This document shows positions 22,326 to 33,392 of a stretch of 64,000 nt of DNA, in pieces (positions within the stretch are counted from its first letter, which is position 1; the number at the start of each line of letters is the position of its first letter). Source of the stretch: Cupriavidus basilensis OR16. GTDB taxonomy: Bacteria > Pseudomonadota > Gammaproteobacteria > Burkholderiales > Burkholderiaceae. Both the position numbers and the translations under genes were made by a program. Where the stretch lies: positions 62,001 through 126,000 of the forward strand of contig NZ_AHJE01000048.1 in assembly GCF_000243095.1 (NCBI RefSeq), read 5' to 3'. Below the pieces are notes generated by a model, which saw nothing but the letters and a program-made list of their open reading frames with translations, did not search any database and had not been told where the DNA came from.

Positions 22326-24262
22326 TCAGGCCGCGAACGCCCTCAGTTGCCCGTCGTCGGCGTCAGGCTGCAGGATCCGCCTGGAGAAGGATTCGATGCG
22401 CCCGCTGCGATCGTCCAGCCCGTTGAGCACTTCCTCGAGTTGCGCGATGCGGCTCTCAAGCGTGTCGGTGGCCTCATGGATGCGCTCGATCGAATCGACC
22501 CGGCGGCGCAACTGCTTCTGGTGCTCGCGCACCTGTGCCTCCAGCGGCGTCATCACCGACTTGAGCCAGATCTCGATATCGCGGTTCAGATCACGGAAGG
22601 TTTCCAGCACGCGGGTCGCAATGGTGGAAAACGCGCTCTGCACCAGTTGCGGACGCGAGCGCGTGAGCATGTTCATCGCGCCGAAGTGCGTGTGGGCCAG
22701 TGCCAGCGTCTGCTGCAATTCGCTGACGTAGCGCGCGGTGACGAACTGGATCGGTGCGGGCAGCGTAAAGCCATGCTCGGCATTGAAGCGGCGGTACATG
22801 CTATCGGTGAGCTGGTGGAGCTGGACGATCTTCTGGTCCGCCTCGCTGACCAGTTCACCCAGCCGCGCGAACAAGGCATCCATGTCCTCGCGCATGCCGC
22901 GCGAGAAGAAACGCTCCTTCATCTGCTCGCGGCGCTCGCGCATGGTGCGGCGCACGTCGCGCAACTGCAGGCTCTTGATGATGTCGGCGCTATGGCGCCC
23001 GAACACCAGCCGCAGCGCCTGGAACTTGGCGATGCTCTGCTCGAACTCTTCCTTTTCGGACTGCACGCGCATCAGCATGTGCTTGACCATCGCGTGGTTC
23101 TTGCCACGCAGCCCGCGCAGCTCGAACAACTGCTCGACGATGCTGCGGCGGCGGCTCTGCAGCAGTTGCTGCGCGCCACGCGCCATTTCCTCCACCGAAC
23201 GCTGTACCTGGTCGGCGACGATCTCGCGCCGTTGCGGGATCAGTTGATCCGACAGGACGTGTTCGAATTGCGGCAGGCCGCTGCGCGCCAGCAACTCGTC
23301 ATCGTGCGTGACCTTTGCCACAAGGCCCTTCTGCGCCGACACCGGATAGACGCGCGACTCGTCGATCCCCAGCACCTGGGCGCTGGTGGTGACCTGGCGC
23401 GTGATCTCGGCAGCGGTCTCGGCCGGCGACTTGAGCGGGTCCCACAGGCCGTCGATCTTGTTCAGCACCGCCAGGCAGCCCTTGCGGTGGCCTGCGCTCA
23501 CATGGCTGCGCCACAGGTCGAGGTCGCTCTTGGTCACGCCGGCGTCGGCCCGAACACCACGACATGCGCATCGGGAATCAGGCGCAGCGTCAGCTCGGGC
23601 TCGGTGCCGATGGCGTTGAGGCCCGGCGTGTCGAGGATGACCAGGCCCTGGCGCAGCAGCGGATGCGGGAAATTGATGACGGCGTGGCGCCAGCGGGAGA
23701 TCTCGACCATGCCGTCGGCATCGAGTGCGTAGGCGGCATCGGGATCGTTCTCGTTGTACAGGCCGAGCGACTCGGCCGTCTCGCGCGTGACGTGGTTGGT
23801 CTCGACCACGTGCCGGAACGCGTCCAGCATGCCGTCAGGCGACGAGGGATCGAGCGGCACGGTATGCCAGTGCGCATCGACGTCAAGGAAATCGGCGGTG
23901 GACGCTTCCTGCAAGCGCGTCTCGATCGGCAGCAGCCGGATGCACGGTGCCTCGGCTTCGTCGTAGCGCAACTCGGTCGGGCACATCGTGGTGCGCCCGG
24001 CGGAAGACGGCAGGATGCGACGGCCGTAGTCAGCAAAGAATATCGCGTTGATCAGCTCGCTCTTGCCCCGCGAGAACTCCGCGATGAACGCCACCTTGAG
24101 CCGGTCGCTCTTGAGCACGCCCTGGATGCGCTGCACGCGTTCGTCGGCCTGGGCATCATAGAGATCGTGCTGCTGCAGCCAGGAGCGGAATTCGGCCAGG
24201 GAGTTGAGTACCCCGGTTCTCCAGGCGCCGTATTGTTCGAATTGAAGGGCGAGGGTTGTCAT
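22326..24262 (-). pseudogene. Dynamin-family large GTPase, frameshifted
   Basis: This bacterial dynamin-like GTPase has about 645 residues when the two frames are joined. The N-terminal part (24262 to about 23551) begins MTTLALQFEQYGAWRTGVL and carries a P-loop of the form AEFSRGKSELINAIFF, G2 candidates near RTTMCPTEL and G3 ILDTPG. It breaks at AHVVVF. The rest (about 23550 to 22326) begins GVTKSDLDLW, has G4 LNKID, and continues as long helical and coiled-coil regions (SRRRSIVEQLFEL, MRERREQMKERFF). A 4-base (or 7-base) deletion at about 23550 is enough to explain the break. It probably remodels membranes. It lies between mutY and mutM. Confidence 0.85.
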
Positions 24263-24538
24263 TGGCACTGGGATCGGCTTGGCGAAAAGCCCCCGCGACG
24301 GCGCTGCAGGCCAGGGATCTTGATGTCCGATGGCCGACACCCGGGCGGTGACATGATGTCTTTGTAACACTTTTTTACGTGTCTTCAAGATACAGGTTTA
24401 CGGCGGACTTTTGTGAAATTCGAGTCGCCTGCGGCCCTCCCTGTTGCGCCAGGCCATCGGGTTGGCGCAACACTGGCGAGAAGATAGGCAATCGTCACTC
24501 TCGCGGCGTGCGGCACATGGCGACATGCGCCGCCGGAC

Positions 24539-25420
24539 TCAGCGTTGGCAGGTCGGGCAATAGAAGGTCGAGCGCTGCCCCTGGACGATCTGCCGGATGG
24601 TGGTGCCGCAGACCCGGCATGGATGGCCGGCGCGGTCGTACACAGCGCAATCCAGCTGGAAATAGCCACTGCTGCCATCGCTGCCGACGAAGTCGCGCAA
24701 GGTGCTGCCGCCGCGCTCGATCGCGCGGGCCAGTGTGTCGCGTACCGCCGCCGCCAAGCGCTCGCAACGCGCCAGGGACAGGCGCCCGGCCGGCGTGGTG
24801 GGGCGGATGCCGGCGGCAAACAGGCTTTCCGACGCATAAATATTGCCCACGCCCACCACGATGTCGCCGGCAAGAAGCACGGTCTTGATGGCCGCGCTGC
24901 GCCCGCGTCCCAACCGATGGAGCCAGGCCCCGTCGAAACGCGGGTCGAAGGGCTCGACGCCAAGCTTGCTCAGCAGCGGGTGGGTCGGCAATTGCGACTC
25001 TTCGAGCTGGCTCCACAGCACCGCGCCAAAGCGCCGCGGATCACGAAAGCGCAGCACCAGGCTGGTCCCGGTGCCGGACGGCGCATCACCCGGGCCGTCC
25101 GGATCGCCCAGGACCAGGTCAACGTGATCGTGCGTGCCCGGCGGCGGCGCCTGCGGCAGCACCCGCAACGTGCCGGTCATGCCAAGGTGGATCAGCAGCC
25201 ATCCGGGATCCTCCCCGTCCGGGCGCAGGCACTCCAGCAGCAGGTACTTGCCGCGCCGCTCGATGCGCGCGATCACCCGCCCAGCCAGCCGCGACTCCAG
25301 GTCCGGCTCGACCGGCCAGCGCAGGCCGCGATGGCGCACCACCACATCTACGATGCGCCGGCCAACCACATGCGGCAGCAAGCCGCGCCGGGTCACTTCG
25401 ACCTCCGGCAACTCAGGCAT
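24539..25420 (-). CDS. mutM: Formamidopyrimidine-DNA glycosylase
   Basis: MutM (Fpg) excises 8-oxoguanine and formamidopyrimidines and nicks the backbone. The 293-residue product starts with Met then the catalytic Pro2 and Glu3 (MPELPEVEV). A TTG nine codons upstream is in frame but less likely. Other features are the conserved Lys (RRGKYLLLE), the helix-two-turn-helix region ([24 protein letters not shown]) and the zinc finger with CRVC and CPTC at the C-terminus. Length is slightly above the family mean because of a short insertion at about residues 108-120. With mutY it forms the GO repair pair. Confidence 0.96.
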   Translation of the reverse strand: MPELPEVEVTRRGLLPHVVGRRIVDVVVRHRGLRWPVEPDLESRLAGRVIARIERRGKYLLLECLRPDGEDPGWLLIHLGMTGTLRVLPQAPPPGTHDHVDLVLGDPDGPGDAPSGTGTSLVLRFRDPRRFGAVLWSQLEESQLPTHPLLSKLGVEPFDPRFDGAWLHRLGRGRSAAIKTVLLAGDIVVGVGNIYASESLFAAGIRPTTPAGRLSLARCERLAAAVRDTLARAIERGGSTLRDFVGSDGSSGYFQLDCAVYDRAGHPCRVCGTTIRQIVQGQRSTFYCPTCQR

Positions 25421-25561
25421 CGAACCTCTCCCTTTTGTACCACTCAAACCGCCAGAGCCCCCAGCCGTGCTGGTGCCATGCGGACAAGCAAAGCATTGTA
25501 GCGGCAGGCTACAATGCCTTTACCTTCCCCATCGCCTTTGAGTGCTGGAGCACCCACCCAC

Positions 25562-27240
25562 ATGTCGGACCGCCTGGACCGTACCCCGATGACCACCGCT
25601 CAACTTCTTTCTCCCCGGCGGCCGCTGCGTCACAGGCTCGCAGCCACGGCAGCGGCCGCGTTGGCGGCCTGCGCTCTGGCGCCGCTCTCCAGCCATGCCG
25701 CTCCCGCGCAGGGCAAGCCCGCGATGAAGATCGCCGCGGAGGCCACCACGCCAATCCGCTCGAACCCGCTGCCGGCGAAGATGCCCCTGCCGACGGTGTC
25801 GCTGACCGCGGACATCCTCTACCGGGTGCTGGCCGCGGAAATCTCCGCCCAGCGCGGCGTGGTCGGCCCCGCTTACCAGACGTACCTGGAGCTGGCCCGC
25901 AACACGCGCGACCCGCGCTTTGCCCAGCGCGCCACCGAGATCGCGTTCAATGCCCGCAGCGCCCAGCAAGCGCTTGATGCCGCGCGGCTGTGGACCGAGC
26001 TTGCGCCCACCTCGGCCGGTGCGCGGCAGGTGCTGTCGACCCTGCTGGTCCTGAGCGGCCGATGGGACGAAGCCGAGCCCCTGCTGGCCCTGCAGCTCAA
26101 TGGCGTGCCGCCGAGCCACCGGCCGGAGGCCATCCTGCAGATGCAGCAGCAGCTCTCGCGCACCAGCGATCCTGCAGGCGCTGCCGCCCTGCTGCAGCGC
26201 CTGGTGGCCAACGACCTGAAATCGGCCGAGACCCACCTTGCCCTAGCGCGCGCCAAGGAAACCGCCAACGACATTCCCGGCGCCCTGGCCGAGCTCGACG
26301 AGGCCCAGAAGATCCGCCCCGACTTCGAAGCCGCCGCGCTGATGGCTGCCGAACTGCGCGCCGACAGCACGCCGGACCAGGCCATTGCTGGGCTGAAGGC
26401 GTTCGTCAGCAGGGCCCCGGCCTCGGTCAACGGGCACATCACGCTGGCCCGCCTCTACCTGCAGCAGAACGACCTGCAAACCGCGCGCGCGGAGTTCGAG
26501 ACGCTGCGCAAGATCGCGCCGAAGGATCCGCGCGTGCCGCTCGCCCTCGGCCTCACCAGCCTGCAGTCCAAGCGCTATGACGAAGCCGAGCTATACCTGA
26601 AAGAGTACCTGCAGCTCGCCGAGCAAGTCCCGGCGGCCAGCCCGGATATCGCCTACCAGTACCTGGCGCAGATCGCCGAGGAAAAGAAGGACTACCCGGC
26701 GGCCGTGGCCTGGCTGGACCGCATCGACGACGCCCGGCTCGCGCCGGCGGCAGCCGTCAAGCGCGCGCAGTTGCTGGGCCGCATGGGCAAGCTCGATGAC
26801 GCCCAGGCGATATTCAACGACATGCTGGCCGATGCCGAGGATATTGCCGAGCCCGACCAGCGCGCGCAGCGCATGACCGCGATCCGCCAGGCAGAAGTTG
26901 GCATGCTGATCGACGCCAAGTCCTACGACCGCGCCCGCAAGGTGCTGGAGGAACGCGCCGCGGCGGAGCCGGACAATTCGGACTGGGTCTATGAGCTCGC
27001 CATGCTCGACGAGCGCGAGAAGCGTTATGACAGCATGGAAACGCTGCTGCGCCGCGTGATCGCCATGCAGCCGGCGAGGCCGAAATCGGCGCCCACCTCG
27101 GCGAGGTGCTGTGGCAACTCGGCCAGCAGGACGAGGCCCGCAAGACCTGGACCGAAGCCGCCAAGATCGAGCCGGATAACGTCACCCTGATCGACACCCT
27201 GCGCCGCTATAACGTCCCGCTCTCCGCGCTGTCCAAGTAA
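25562..27240 (+). pseudogene. TPR-repeat secreted protein, frameshifted near the C-terminus
   Basis: This tetratricopeptide-repeat protein is probably exported: a basic n-region (LSPRRPLRHRL) and a hydrophobic stretch ending SHA at about residue 46. The frame is intact to about 27072. There ARRVIAMQP-type sequence jumps to another frame that carries the standard ending (GEAEIGAHLGEVLWQLGQQ ... NVPLSALSK) and stops at 27240. About 60-70 residues, containing two TPR units, are missing by comparison with relatives. Its place next to lolB and mutM is conserved in Burkholderiaceae. The start could be Met25562 or Met25589. No function is proven. Confidence 0.8.
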
Positions 27241-27349
27241 GCACCCTGCCACCTGCAGCAGTCAGATCGCCCGCAATCATCCGCCGCCCGGCCCTCGCGC
27301 CGGGCCGGCAGCCCGGCGCCCGGCGGCGCCGGCGCGCACGCCAAACGCC

Positions 27350-27970
27350 ATGCCCACATCCCGACGCCTTGCCCTGCTCTGCCTGAGCGCCCCCTTATGG
27401 CTCGCCGCCTGCGCCAGCATCACGCCCACGCGGCAGTTCGACGCCGGCGAGACCGCGCAGGCACGCGACCTCAGCGGCCGCTTCGCCGCCAACTATGTGC
27501 GCTACGGCCGCGATGAAGGTGTGCAGGGCAGCTTCCAATGGCATGAGCAAGGCCGCAATGTGCGGCTGGACCTGATCTCGCCGCTGGGCCAGACGCTGGC
27601 CGTGGTCACCTCCACGCCCTCGGGCGCCACGCTCGACCTGCCCAACCAGGCACCGCGCAACGCGCCCGAGGTCGACACCTTGCTGGAAGAGGCGCTCGGC
27701 TTTTCGCTGCCGGTGGCCGGCCTGCGCGACTGGCTGTACGCCCGCCCCGCGCCCGGCAGCCCGGCGCGCACCACGCGCGACGACAGCGGACGGCTGGCAA
27801 CCCTGGCGCAGAACGGCTGGACCGTGCGCTACGTGGCGTGGCAGGAAGCCCCTGCCGCAACCACATCCGCGCCTGCCGCGGCGCGCCCACGCCGCATCGA
27901 CCTGGCGCGCGACGGCGCAGCCAACCCGCTCTCGGTGCGCCTGGTGATCGACCCGGAGCAAGCACAATGA
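27350..27970 (+). CDS. lolB: Outer-membrane lipoprotein LolB
   Basis: LolB accepts lipoproteins from LolA and inserts them into the outer membrane. The 206-residue product has a lipoprotein signal with a lipobox at LAAC (Cys at residue 21). The LolB core follows: [28 protein letters not shown], then a hydrophobic exposed loop region ([16 protein letters not shown]) and [13 protein letters not shown]. An Ala-rich insertion near residues 168-180 is not conserved. Its stop overlaps the ispE start by ATGA, the standard lolB-ispE coupling. Confidence 0.93.
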   Translation: MPTSRRLALLCLSAPLWLAACASITPTRQFDAGETAQARDLSGRFAANYVRYGRDEGVQGSFQWHEQGRNVRLDLISPLGQTLAVVTSTPSGATLDLPNQAPRNAPEVDTLLEEALGFSLPVAGLRDWLYARPAPGSPARTTRDDSGRLATLAQNGWTVRYVAWQEAPAATTSAPAAARPRRIDLARDGAANPLSVRLVIDPEQAQ

Positions 27971-28845
27971 GCACCGCCCGCACCCTGCCGCCGCCGGAGC
28001 TGCGCGACTGCCCGGCGCCCGCCAAGCTGAATCTTTTCCTGCATGTGACGGGACGCCGCGCGGACGGCTACCACACGCTGCAAACCGTATTTCAACTGGT
28101 GGACTGGAGCGATACGCTGGACTTCCGCCGCCGCGACGATGGCCGCATCGAACGCCTCACCGACGTGCCGGGCGTACCCGTGGAGAGCGACCTGATCGTG
28201 CGGGCCGCGCGGGCGTTGCAGCAAGCGAGCGGCACCGGCTTCGGCGCGGACATCGCCATTGCCAAGCGGCTGCCGATGGGCGGCGGCATTGGCGGCGGAT
28301 CTTCGGACGCAGCGACCACGCTGCTAGCGCTGAACCATCTGTGGGGCCTGGGCCTGGGACGCGACGAGCTCAAGCGCATCGGCCTGGCGCTGGGCGCCGA
28401 CGTGCCGTTCTTCGTGCATGGGGAAAACGCCTTCGCGCAAGGTGTTGGCGAGGAGCTGACGACGGTAGAATTGCCCGAGAGTTGGTTTGTTGTCATCCAT
28501 CCGCGCCAGCATGTTCCGACCGTAGCAATTTTTTCGGACAAGCGCTTGACAAGGGATACGCCGATCAGCATAATAGCGGACTTCACTGGATGCACAAACA
28601 AGTTCGGTTTCGGTCGCAACGACCTGGAAGCGATAGCAACAGTGAAGTTCGGCGAAGTTGCCCGAGCCCTTGAATGGTTGAGACAGTACAGTCCACATGC
28701 AAGGATGACCGGTTCCGGAGCCTGCGTGTTTGCGCGATTTAACGACGCACAAACTGCGCAGCAGGTACTAGACCGGTTGCCTCCCGAATGGGATGGCAGG
28801 TGTGCGAAGAGTTTATCGCAACACCCACTCGCAACGCTCGCATAA
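27967..28845 (+). CDS. ispE: 4-diphosphocytidyl-2-C-methyl-D-erythritol kinase
   Basis: IspE phosphorylates CDP-methylerythritol in the non-mevalonate isoprenoid pathway. The 292-residue product belongs to the GHMP kinases: [23 protein letters not shown] at the N-terminus, the ATP-binding glycine loop [20 protein letters not shown] at about residues 100-119, and [12 protein letters not shown] near the C-terminus. The start overlaps the lolB stop by four bases. From about 28480 to the end the base composition is less GC-rich than in the neighbours, but the protein stays normal. Confidence 0.95.
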   Translation: MSTARTLPPPELRDCPAPAKLNLFLHVTGRRADGYHTLQTVFQLVDWSDTLDFRRRDDGRIERLTDVPGVPVESDLIVRAARALQQASGTGFGADIAIAKRLPMGGGIGGGSSDAATTLLALNHLWGLGLGRDELKRIGLALGADVPFFVHGENAFAQGVGEELTTVELPESWFVVIHPRQHVPTVAIFSDKRLTRDTPISIIADFTGCTNKFGFGRNDLEAIATVKFGEVARALEWLRQYSPHARMTGSGACVFARFNDAQTAQQVLDRLPPEWDGRCAKSLSQHPLATLA

Positions 28846-28905
28846 AAGTTTTTTCGTTCGGCGTCGCAGGCAGTTGAATGTGACGATGGACGTACCCGGT
28901 TGTGT

Positions 28906-28982
28906 AGGGGAGTCGCCAAGTTGGTCAAGGCACCGGATTTTGATTCCGGCATTCGAAGGTTCGAATCCTTCTTCCCCTGCCA
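28906..28982 (+). tRNA. tRNA-Gln (TTG)
   Basis: The 77 bases include the encoded CCA. The acceptor stem AGGGGAG pairs with TTCCCCT (one G-T). The anticodon stem CCGGA/TCCGG encloses the loop TTTTGAT with anticodon TTG at 28940-28942. The T arm contains GGTTCGAATCC. It lies between ispE and prs, a position conserved in Burkholderiaceae. Confidence 0.97.
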
Positions 28983-29085
28983 TTACATCCTACAGTGTCC
29001 TAACGGACCTGCACGAAAAGCTGCCGGCACTAGCCGGCAGCAATCGTTCCCCCTCCAGCAGCAAGAAGCAAGACAGGTGCACCGA

Positions 29086-30039
29086 ATGAGCAGCGAAGGC
29101 TTGATGGTTTTTACCGGCAACGCCAACCCCAAACTCGCGGAGGCTGTCGTGCAGCACCTCGGCATCCCGCTCGGGAAAGCCCAGGTCGGCCGGTTCTCCG
29201 ACGGCGAAGTCCAAGTTGAAATCCAGGAAAATGTTCGCGGCAAGCACGTCATCGTGCTGCAGTCCACCTGCGCGCCGACCAACGATAACCTGATGGAACT
29301 GATGGTGATGGTCGATGCGCTCAAGCGCGCCTCGGCACGCAGCATCACCGCCGCCATGCCGTACTTCGGCTATGCCCGCCAGGACCGCCGCCCGCGTTCG
29401 GCGCGCGTCGCGATCTCGGCCAAGGTGGTAGCCAACATGCTGGAAGTCGCCGGCGTCGAGCGGGTCCTGACCATGGACCTCCACGCCGACCAGATCCAGG
29501 GCTTCTTCGATATCCCGGTTGATAACATCTACGCCTCCCCGGTCCTGCTGGGCGACCTGCGCGAGAAGAACTACGGCAATCTGCTGGTGGTCTCTCCCGA
29601 CGTCGGCGGCGTGGTGCGCGCCCGTGCGCTGGCCAAGCAGCTGAACTGCGACCTGGCCATCATCGACAAGCGTCGTCCCAAGGCCAATGTGGCCGAAGTG
29701 ATGAACATCATCGGTGAAGTCGACGGCCGCAACTGCGTGATCATGGATGACATGATCGACACCGGCGGCACCCTGTGCAAGGCGGCCCAGGTGCTCAAGG
29801 AACGCGGCGCGCTGAAGGTGTTCGCCTACTGTACCCATCCGGTCCTGTCCGGCGGCGCGGCTACCCGCATCGCTGACTCCGAGCTGGATGAAGTGGTGGT
29901 GTGCGACACCATTCCGCTGCGCGACGATGCCATCCAGTCCGGCAAGATTCGCCAGCTGTCGACCGCATCGCTGCTGGCAGAGACCTTTACCCGGATCGTC
30001 AAGGGCGACTCGATCATGTCGCTGTTTGCCGATTCCTGA
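29086..30039 (+). CDS. prs: Ribose-phosphate pyrophosphokinase
   Basis: Prs makes PRPP from ribose 5-phosphate and ATP for nucleotide, NAD, His and Trp synthesis. The 317-residue product starts [21 protein letters not shown]. It shows the flexible-loop region [23 protein letters not shown], the metal-binding motif [15 protein letters not shown], and the PRPP loop [13 protein letters not shown]. Length is typical for class I enzymes and there is no damage. It follows tRNA-Gln and precedes rplY, the usual order. It also supplies the substrate of Apt encoded at 8062. Confidence 0.97.
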   Translation: MSSEGLMVFTGNANPKLAEAVVQHLGIPLGKAQVGRFSDGEVQVEIQENVRGKHVIVLQSTCAPTNDNLMELMVMVDALKRASARSITAAMPYFGYARQDRRPRSARVAISAKVVANMLEVAGVERVLTMDLHADQIQGFFDIPVDNIYASPVLLGDLREKNYGNLLVVSPDVGGVVRARALAKQLNCDLAIIDKRRPKANVAEVMNIIGEVDGRNCVIMDDMIDTGGTLCKAAQVLKERGALKVFAYCTHPVLSGGAATRIADSELDEVVVCDTIPLRDDAIQSGKIRQLSTASLLAETFTRIVKGDSIMSLFADS

Positions 30040-30159
30040 TAGAATTCAAGGCTTTACCGCGTTTGCGGCTGCTTTTCAGGGGAAGACCCCGATTACGGCA
30101 CGCGGCGCGATTCATCGGGCTGTCTGGTCGCGGACAGCCCTCTTACATTTGGAGTCATC

Positions 30160-30756
30160 ATGAAAGTAGTAGCCTTCGAGCGCAGCGTACAGGGAACGGG
30201 TGCGAGCCGCCGCCTGCGCAACGCCGGCAAGACCCCCGGCATCATCTATGGCGGCGCAGCCGAGCCCAAGATGATCGAACTCGATCACAACGCACTGTTC
30301 CACGCGCTGAAGAAAGAAGCATTCCACTCGTCGATTCTCGACATCGAAGTGGAAGGCAAGGCTGAAAAGGCCCTGCTGCGCGCTTTCCAGATGCACCCGT
30401 TCAAGCCGCTGGTCCTGCACGTTGACTTCCAACGCGTGTCGGCCACCGACAAGATCCACGTCAAGGTGCCGCTGCACTTCATGAACCAGGAAAACGCCCC
30501 GGGCGTGAAGCTGGGCCATGGCATCGTCAACCACATCATGAACGAACTGGAAGTGTCGTGCCTGCCGGCCGACCTGCCTGAGTTCATCGAAGTGGACCTG
30601 GGCAATGCAGAACTGGGCCAGACCCTGCACCTGTCCGACGTGAAGCTGCCGAAGGGCGTGAGCGCCATCACCCACGGTGACGAAAACCCCGCTATCGCCA
30701 GCATCTCGCTGCCGGCCGGCGGCGTTGCGGCAGCCGAAGAAGCGCCTGCAGCCTGA
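30160..30756 (+). CDS. rplY: 50S ribosomal protein L25/general stress protein Ctc
   Basis: bL25 binds 5S rRNA. The 198-residue product is the long CTC form, with the N-terminal L25 domain ([32 protein letters not shown]) and a C-terminal beta domain (from about residue 100) ending in an Ala/Glu-rich tail. A ribosome-binding site-like TTTGGAGTC precedes the start. It is 120 bases after prs, probably in one unit with it, and is followed by a strong terminator. Confidence 0.95.
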   Translation: MKVVAFERSVQGTGASRRLRNAGKTPGIIYGGAAEPKMIELDHNALFHALKKEAFHSSILDIEVEGKAEKALLRAFQMHPFKPLVLHVDFQRVSATDKIHVKVPLHFMNQENAPGVKLGHGIVNHIMNELEVSCLPADLPEFIEVDLGNAELGQTLHLSDVKLPKGVSAITHGDENPAIASISLPAGGVAAAEEAPAA

Positions 30757-30811
30757 GTACCCTGAGCGCGGCCCTCGGGCCGTGCAACAGGACGGCTCTC
30801 GCAGCCGCAAG

Positions 30812-30844
30812 AAAAAACCGCCGGCGCGTCCGGCGGTTTTTTTT
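30812..30844 (+). terminator. Intrinsic terminator after rplY
   Basis: AAAAAACCGCCGG pairs with CCGGCGGTTTTTT around a five-base loop, with T extending to 30844. Confidence 0.92.
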
Positions 30845-30915
30845 CGTCCCGAGGTTCGCGTATGCTTGGCTTCTGGCAGCACTTTCGCGCCCCTCTCAAC
30901 CAAGTAGTGCAACGC

Positions 30916-31505
30916 ATGATCAAACTCATCGTCGGCCTCGGCAACCCCGGGGCGGAATACGAAGCCACACGCCACAATGCCGGCTTCTGGCTGGTCGACC
31001 AGCTGGCCCGCATGGGCGGTGCCACCCTGCGCGTGGAAGGCCGCTTCCACGGACTGGCAGCGCGCGCCAGGCTATGGGACCAGGAGATCTGGCTGCTCAA
31101 GCCATCGACTTTCATGAACCGCTCCGGGCTGTCCGTGGTGTCGCTCGCGCGCTTCTACAAGATCCTGCCGGACGAGGGGTGGCCCACGACGAGATGGACC
31201 TGCCGTCGGGCACGGTCAAGCTCAAGCGGGGCGGTGGCGCGGGCGGCCACAATGGTCTCAAGGACATTTCAGCGCACCTGACCACCCAGGACTACTGGCG
31301 CCTGCGCCTTGGCGTCGGCCATCCGCGCAACTCGGCGGGAGGCGGTGGCGAGCGCGATGACGTGATCAATTTTGTGCTGAAGCCACCGCGCCGCGAGGAG
31401 CAGCAGGCTATCGACGAGGCCATCGACCGCAGCATCGCGCCGCTGGGATTGCTGGCGAAGGGCGAGTCCGAGCGCGCGATGATGGAACTGCACACGGGAC
31501 GCTAA
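30916..31505 (+). pseudogene. pth: Peptidyl-tRNA hydrolase, frameshifted
   Basis: Pth releases peptides from peptidyl-tRNA dropped by ribosomes and is essential in most bacteria. The N-terminal frame, from [25 protein letters not shown] (catalytic His in RHNAGF) through [10 protein letters not shown], is normal to about 31177. There, in the stretch that should read [16 protein letters not shown], four bases (TGCT by comparison) are missing and the frame changes. The second frame carries [25 protein letters not shown] and a normal C-terminus to 31505. Both frames together give a full-length Pth of about 196 residues. Confidence 0.9.
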
Positions 31506-31523
31506 GACAGCCGCACACCAATA

Positions 31524-31558
31524 AAAAAACCCCGCCACCTTTCAGTGCCGGGGTTTTT
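31524..31558 (+). terminator. Intrinsic terminator after pth
   Basis: AAAAACCCCG pairs with CGGGGTTTTT around a loop of about 13 bases. The A/T symmetry may let it serve the convergent ferredoxin gene as well. Confidence 0.85.
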
Positions 31559-31562
31559 CATT

Positions 31563-31618
31563 GCCACATTGCCACATTGCCGGTTTGCCGGTTTGCCGGT
31601 TTGCCGGTTTGCCGTATT
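31563..31618. repeat. 8-bp tandem repeat array
   Basis: Seven consecutive octamers: GCCACATT twice, GCCGGTTT four times, GCCGTATT once. The array lies between the pth terminator and the 3' end of the convergent ferredoxin gene and is non-coding. Confidence 0.92.
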
Positions 31619-31649
31619 ACCACCCTGAAACTGAGCCCGGGCAATAGCT

Positions 31650-31910
31650 TCAGGCCACCCGCTTCGCGGCGGTCAGCAGCCGGTAACGATCCATCAGGAC
31701 CTCGCGGGTCTCGATCCGGTTGGGATCGTGGGGGATGCAAGCCACAGGGCAAACCTGCTGGCATTGCGGCTCGTCGAAGTGCCCGACGCATTCGGTACAT
31801 TTGTTGGGGTCGATCTCATAGATCTCGGGCCCCATCGAAATGGCTTCGTTTGGGCACTCCGGCTCACAAACGTCGCAATTGATGCAGTCGTCGGTGATCA
31901 ATAGTGCCAT
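31650..31910 (-). CDS. 2[4Fe-4S] ferredoxin (YfhL type)
   Basis: The 86-residue product carries two 4Fe-4S motifs: CINCDVCEPECP (C-x2-C-x2-C-x3-C), and a second cluster with an enlarged spacing (CTECVGHFDEPQCQQVC followed by PVACIP), typical of the YfhL/Alvin ferredoxins. The start MALLITDDCINC is the family start. The neighbours coaD and rsmD on the same strand are the usual ones in Burkholderiaceae. It is an electron carrier whose partner is unknown. Confidence 0.93.
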   Translation of the reverse strand: MALLITDDCINCDVCEPECPNEAISMGPEIYEIDPNKCTECVGHFDEPQCQQVCPVACIPHDPNRIETREVLMDRYRLLTAAKRVA

Positions 31911-31979
31911 GGTGCTTCCTTTGAATCCAACATGCCCCGCGCCCGACTGGCCGCGGCAGACATGTTGCAAGACTCTATT

Positions 31980-32684
<705 letters not shown>

Positions 32685-33314
32685 TCAATGGTTCCTGTGC
32701 TGCAGCAAATGGAAGTGCACTGCGCCGGCCCGCGCATGGCGCACGATCTCCAGCGCGGCAGGTACCGGCGCGTCCGGACCGGTCAGCGCGCGATCCGTTT
32801 CCACATACACCGCGCCGCCCGGACGTGACAGCCGCGCCGCATGCTCCAGCGCGGGGCCAAGCCAGTCTTCGGCAAAGGGCGGATCGAGGAAGACCACGTC
32901 GAAGCTGGAGGCAGGCATCTGCGCCGCCGTAGCGAATGCATCACCTTGCACGACGCGAATCTGCTGGGCGTCGAGCCGGTACTGGTTGTCGCGCAACTGC
33001 TTGGCCACACGCGGGTTGGCTTCCACCATGGTGACCTGCTGCGCACCGCGGGAGGCGGCCTCGAAACCGAGTGCGCCAGAGCCAGCAAATAGATCAAGGC
33101 AAGCCAGCCCGGACATGTCCTGCCCGAGCCAGTTGAACAGGGTTTCCCGCACACGGTCAGGGGTGGGACGCAGGCCTTCGGCATCCAGCACGGGCAGCGG
33201 CGTGCGCTTCCACTTACCGCCAATGATACGGACCTGGGCAGGAGACTGCCGCGGCGAGGGGGACGGGGGTCGCCCGCTAGCGGCGGGCGAGGGAGATCGG
33301 GTGCGCGAATTCAT
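32685..33314 (-). CDS. rsmD: 16S rRNA (guanine966-N2)-methyltransferase
   Basis: RsmD methylates G966 of 16S rRNA. The 209-residue product has a Ser/Pro/Arg-rich N-terminal tail, then RIIGGKWKRTPLPV and LRPTPDRVRETLFNWL (substrate region), the SAM motif LDLFAGSGALGFEAASRGA, and the catalytic motif DPPF in VVFLDPPFAEDW. It is the upstream neighbour of coaD, a common pairing. The start may be internal, since the first 25 residues are low in complexity. Confidence 0.94.
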   Translation of the reverse strand: MNSRTRSPSPAASGRPPSPSPRQSPAQVRIIGGKWKRTPLPVLDAEGLRPTPDRVRETLFNWLGQDMSGLACLDLFAGSGALGFEAASRGAQQVTMVEANPRVAKQLRDNQYRLDAQQIRVVQGDAFATAAQMPASSFDVVFLDPPFAEDWLGPALEHAARLSRPGGAVYVETDRALTGPDAPVPAALEIVRHARAGAVHFHLLQHRNH

Positions 33315-33392
33315 GCCGTGATTGTAGAGCCTGCGGGGCGCAAGCGCGCAAGCACCGGAGATCAGCCCCCGGTGCCCGTGCCTGCCACGCCG

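Noticed and set aside
31563-31618. CRISPR array
   Set aside because: The repeats are 8 bp with no spacers and no cas genes are present. This is a simple tandem repeat.
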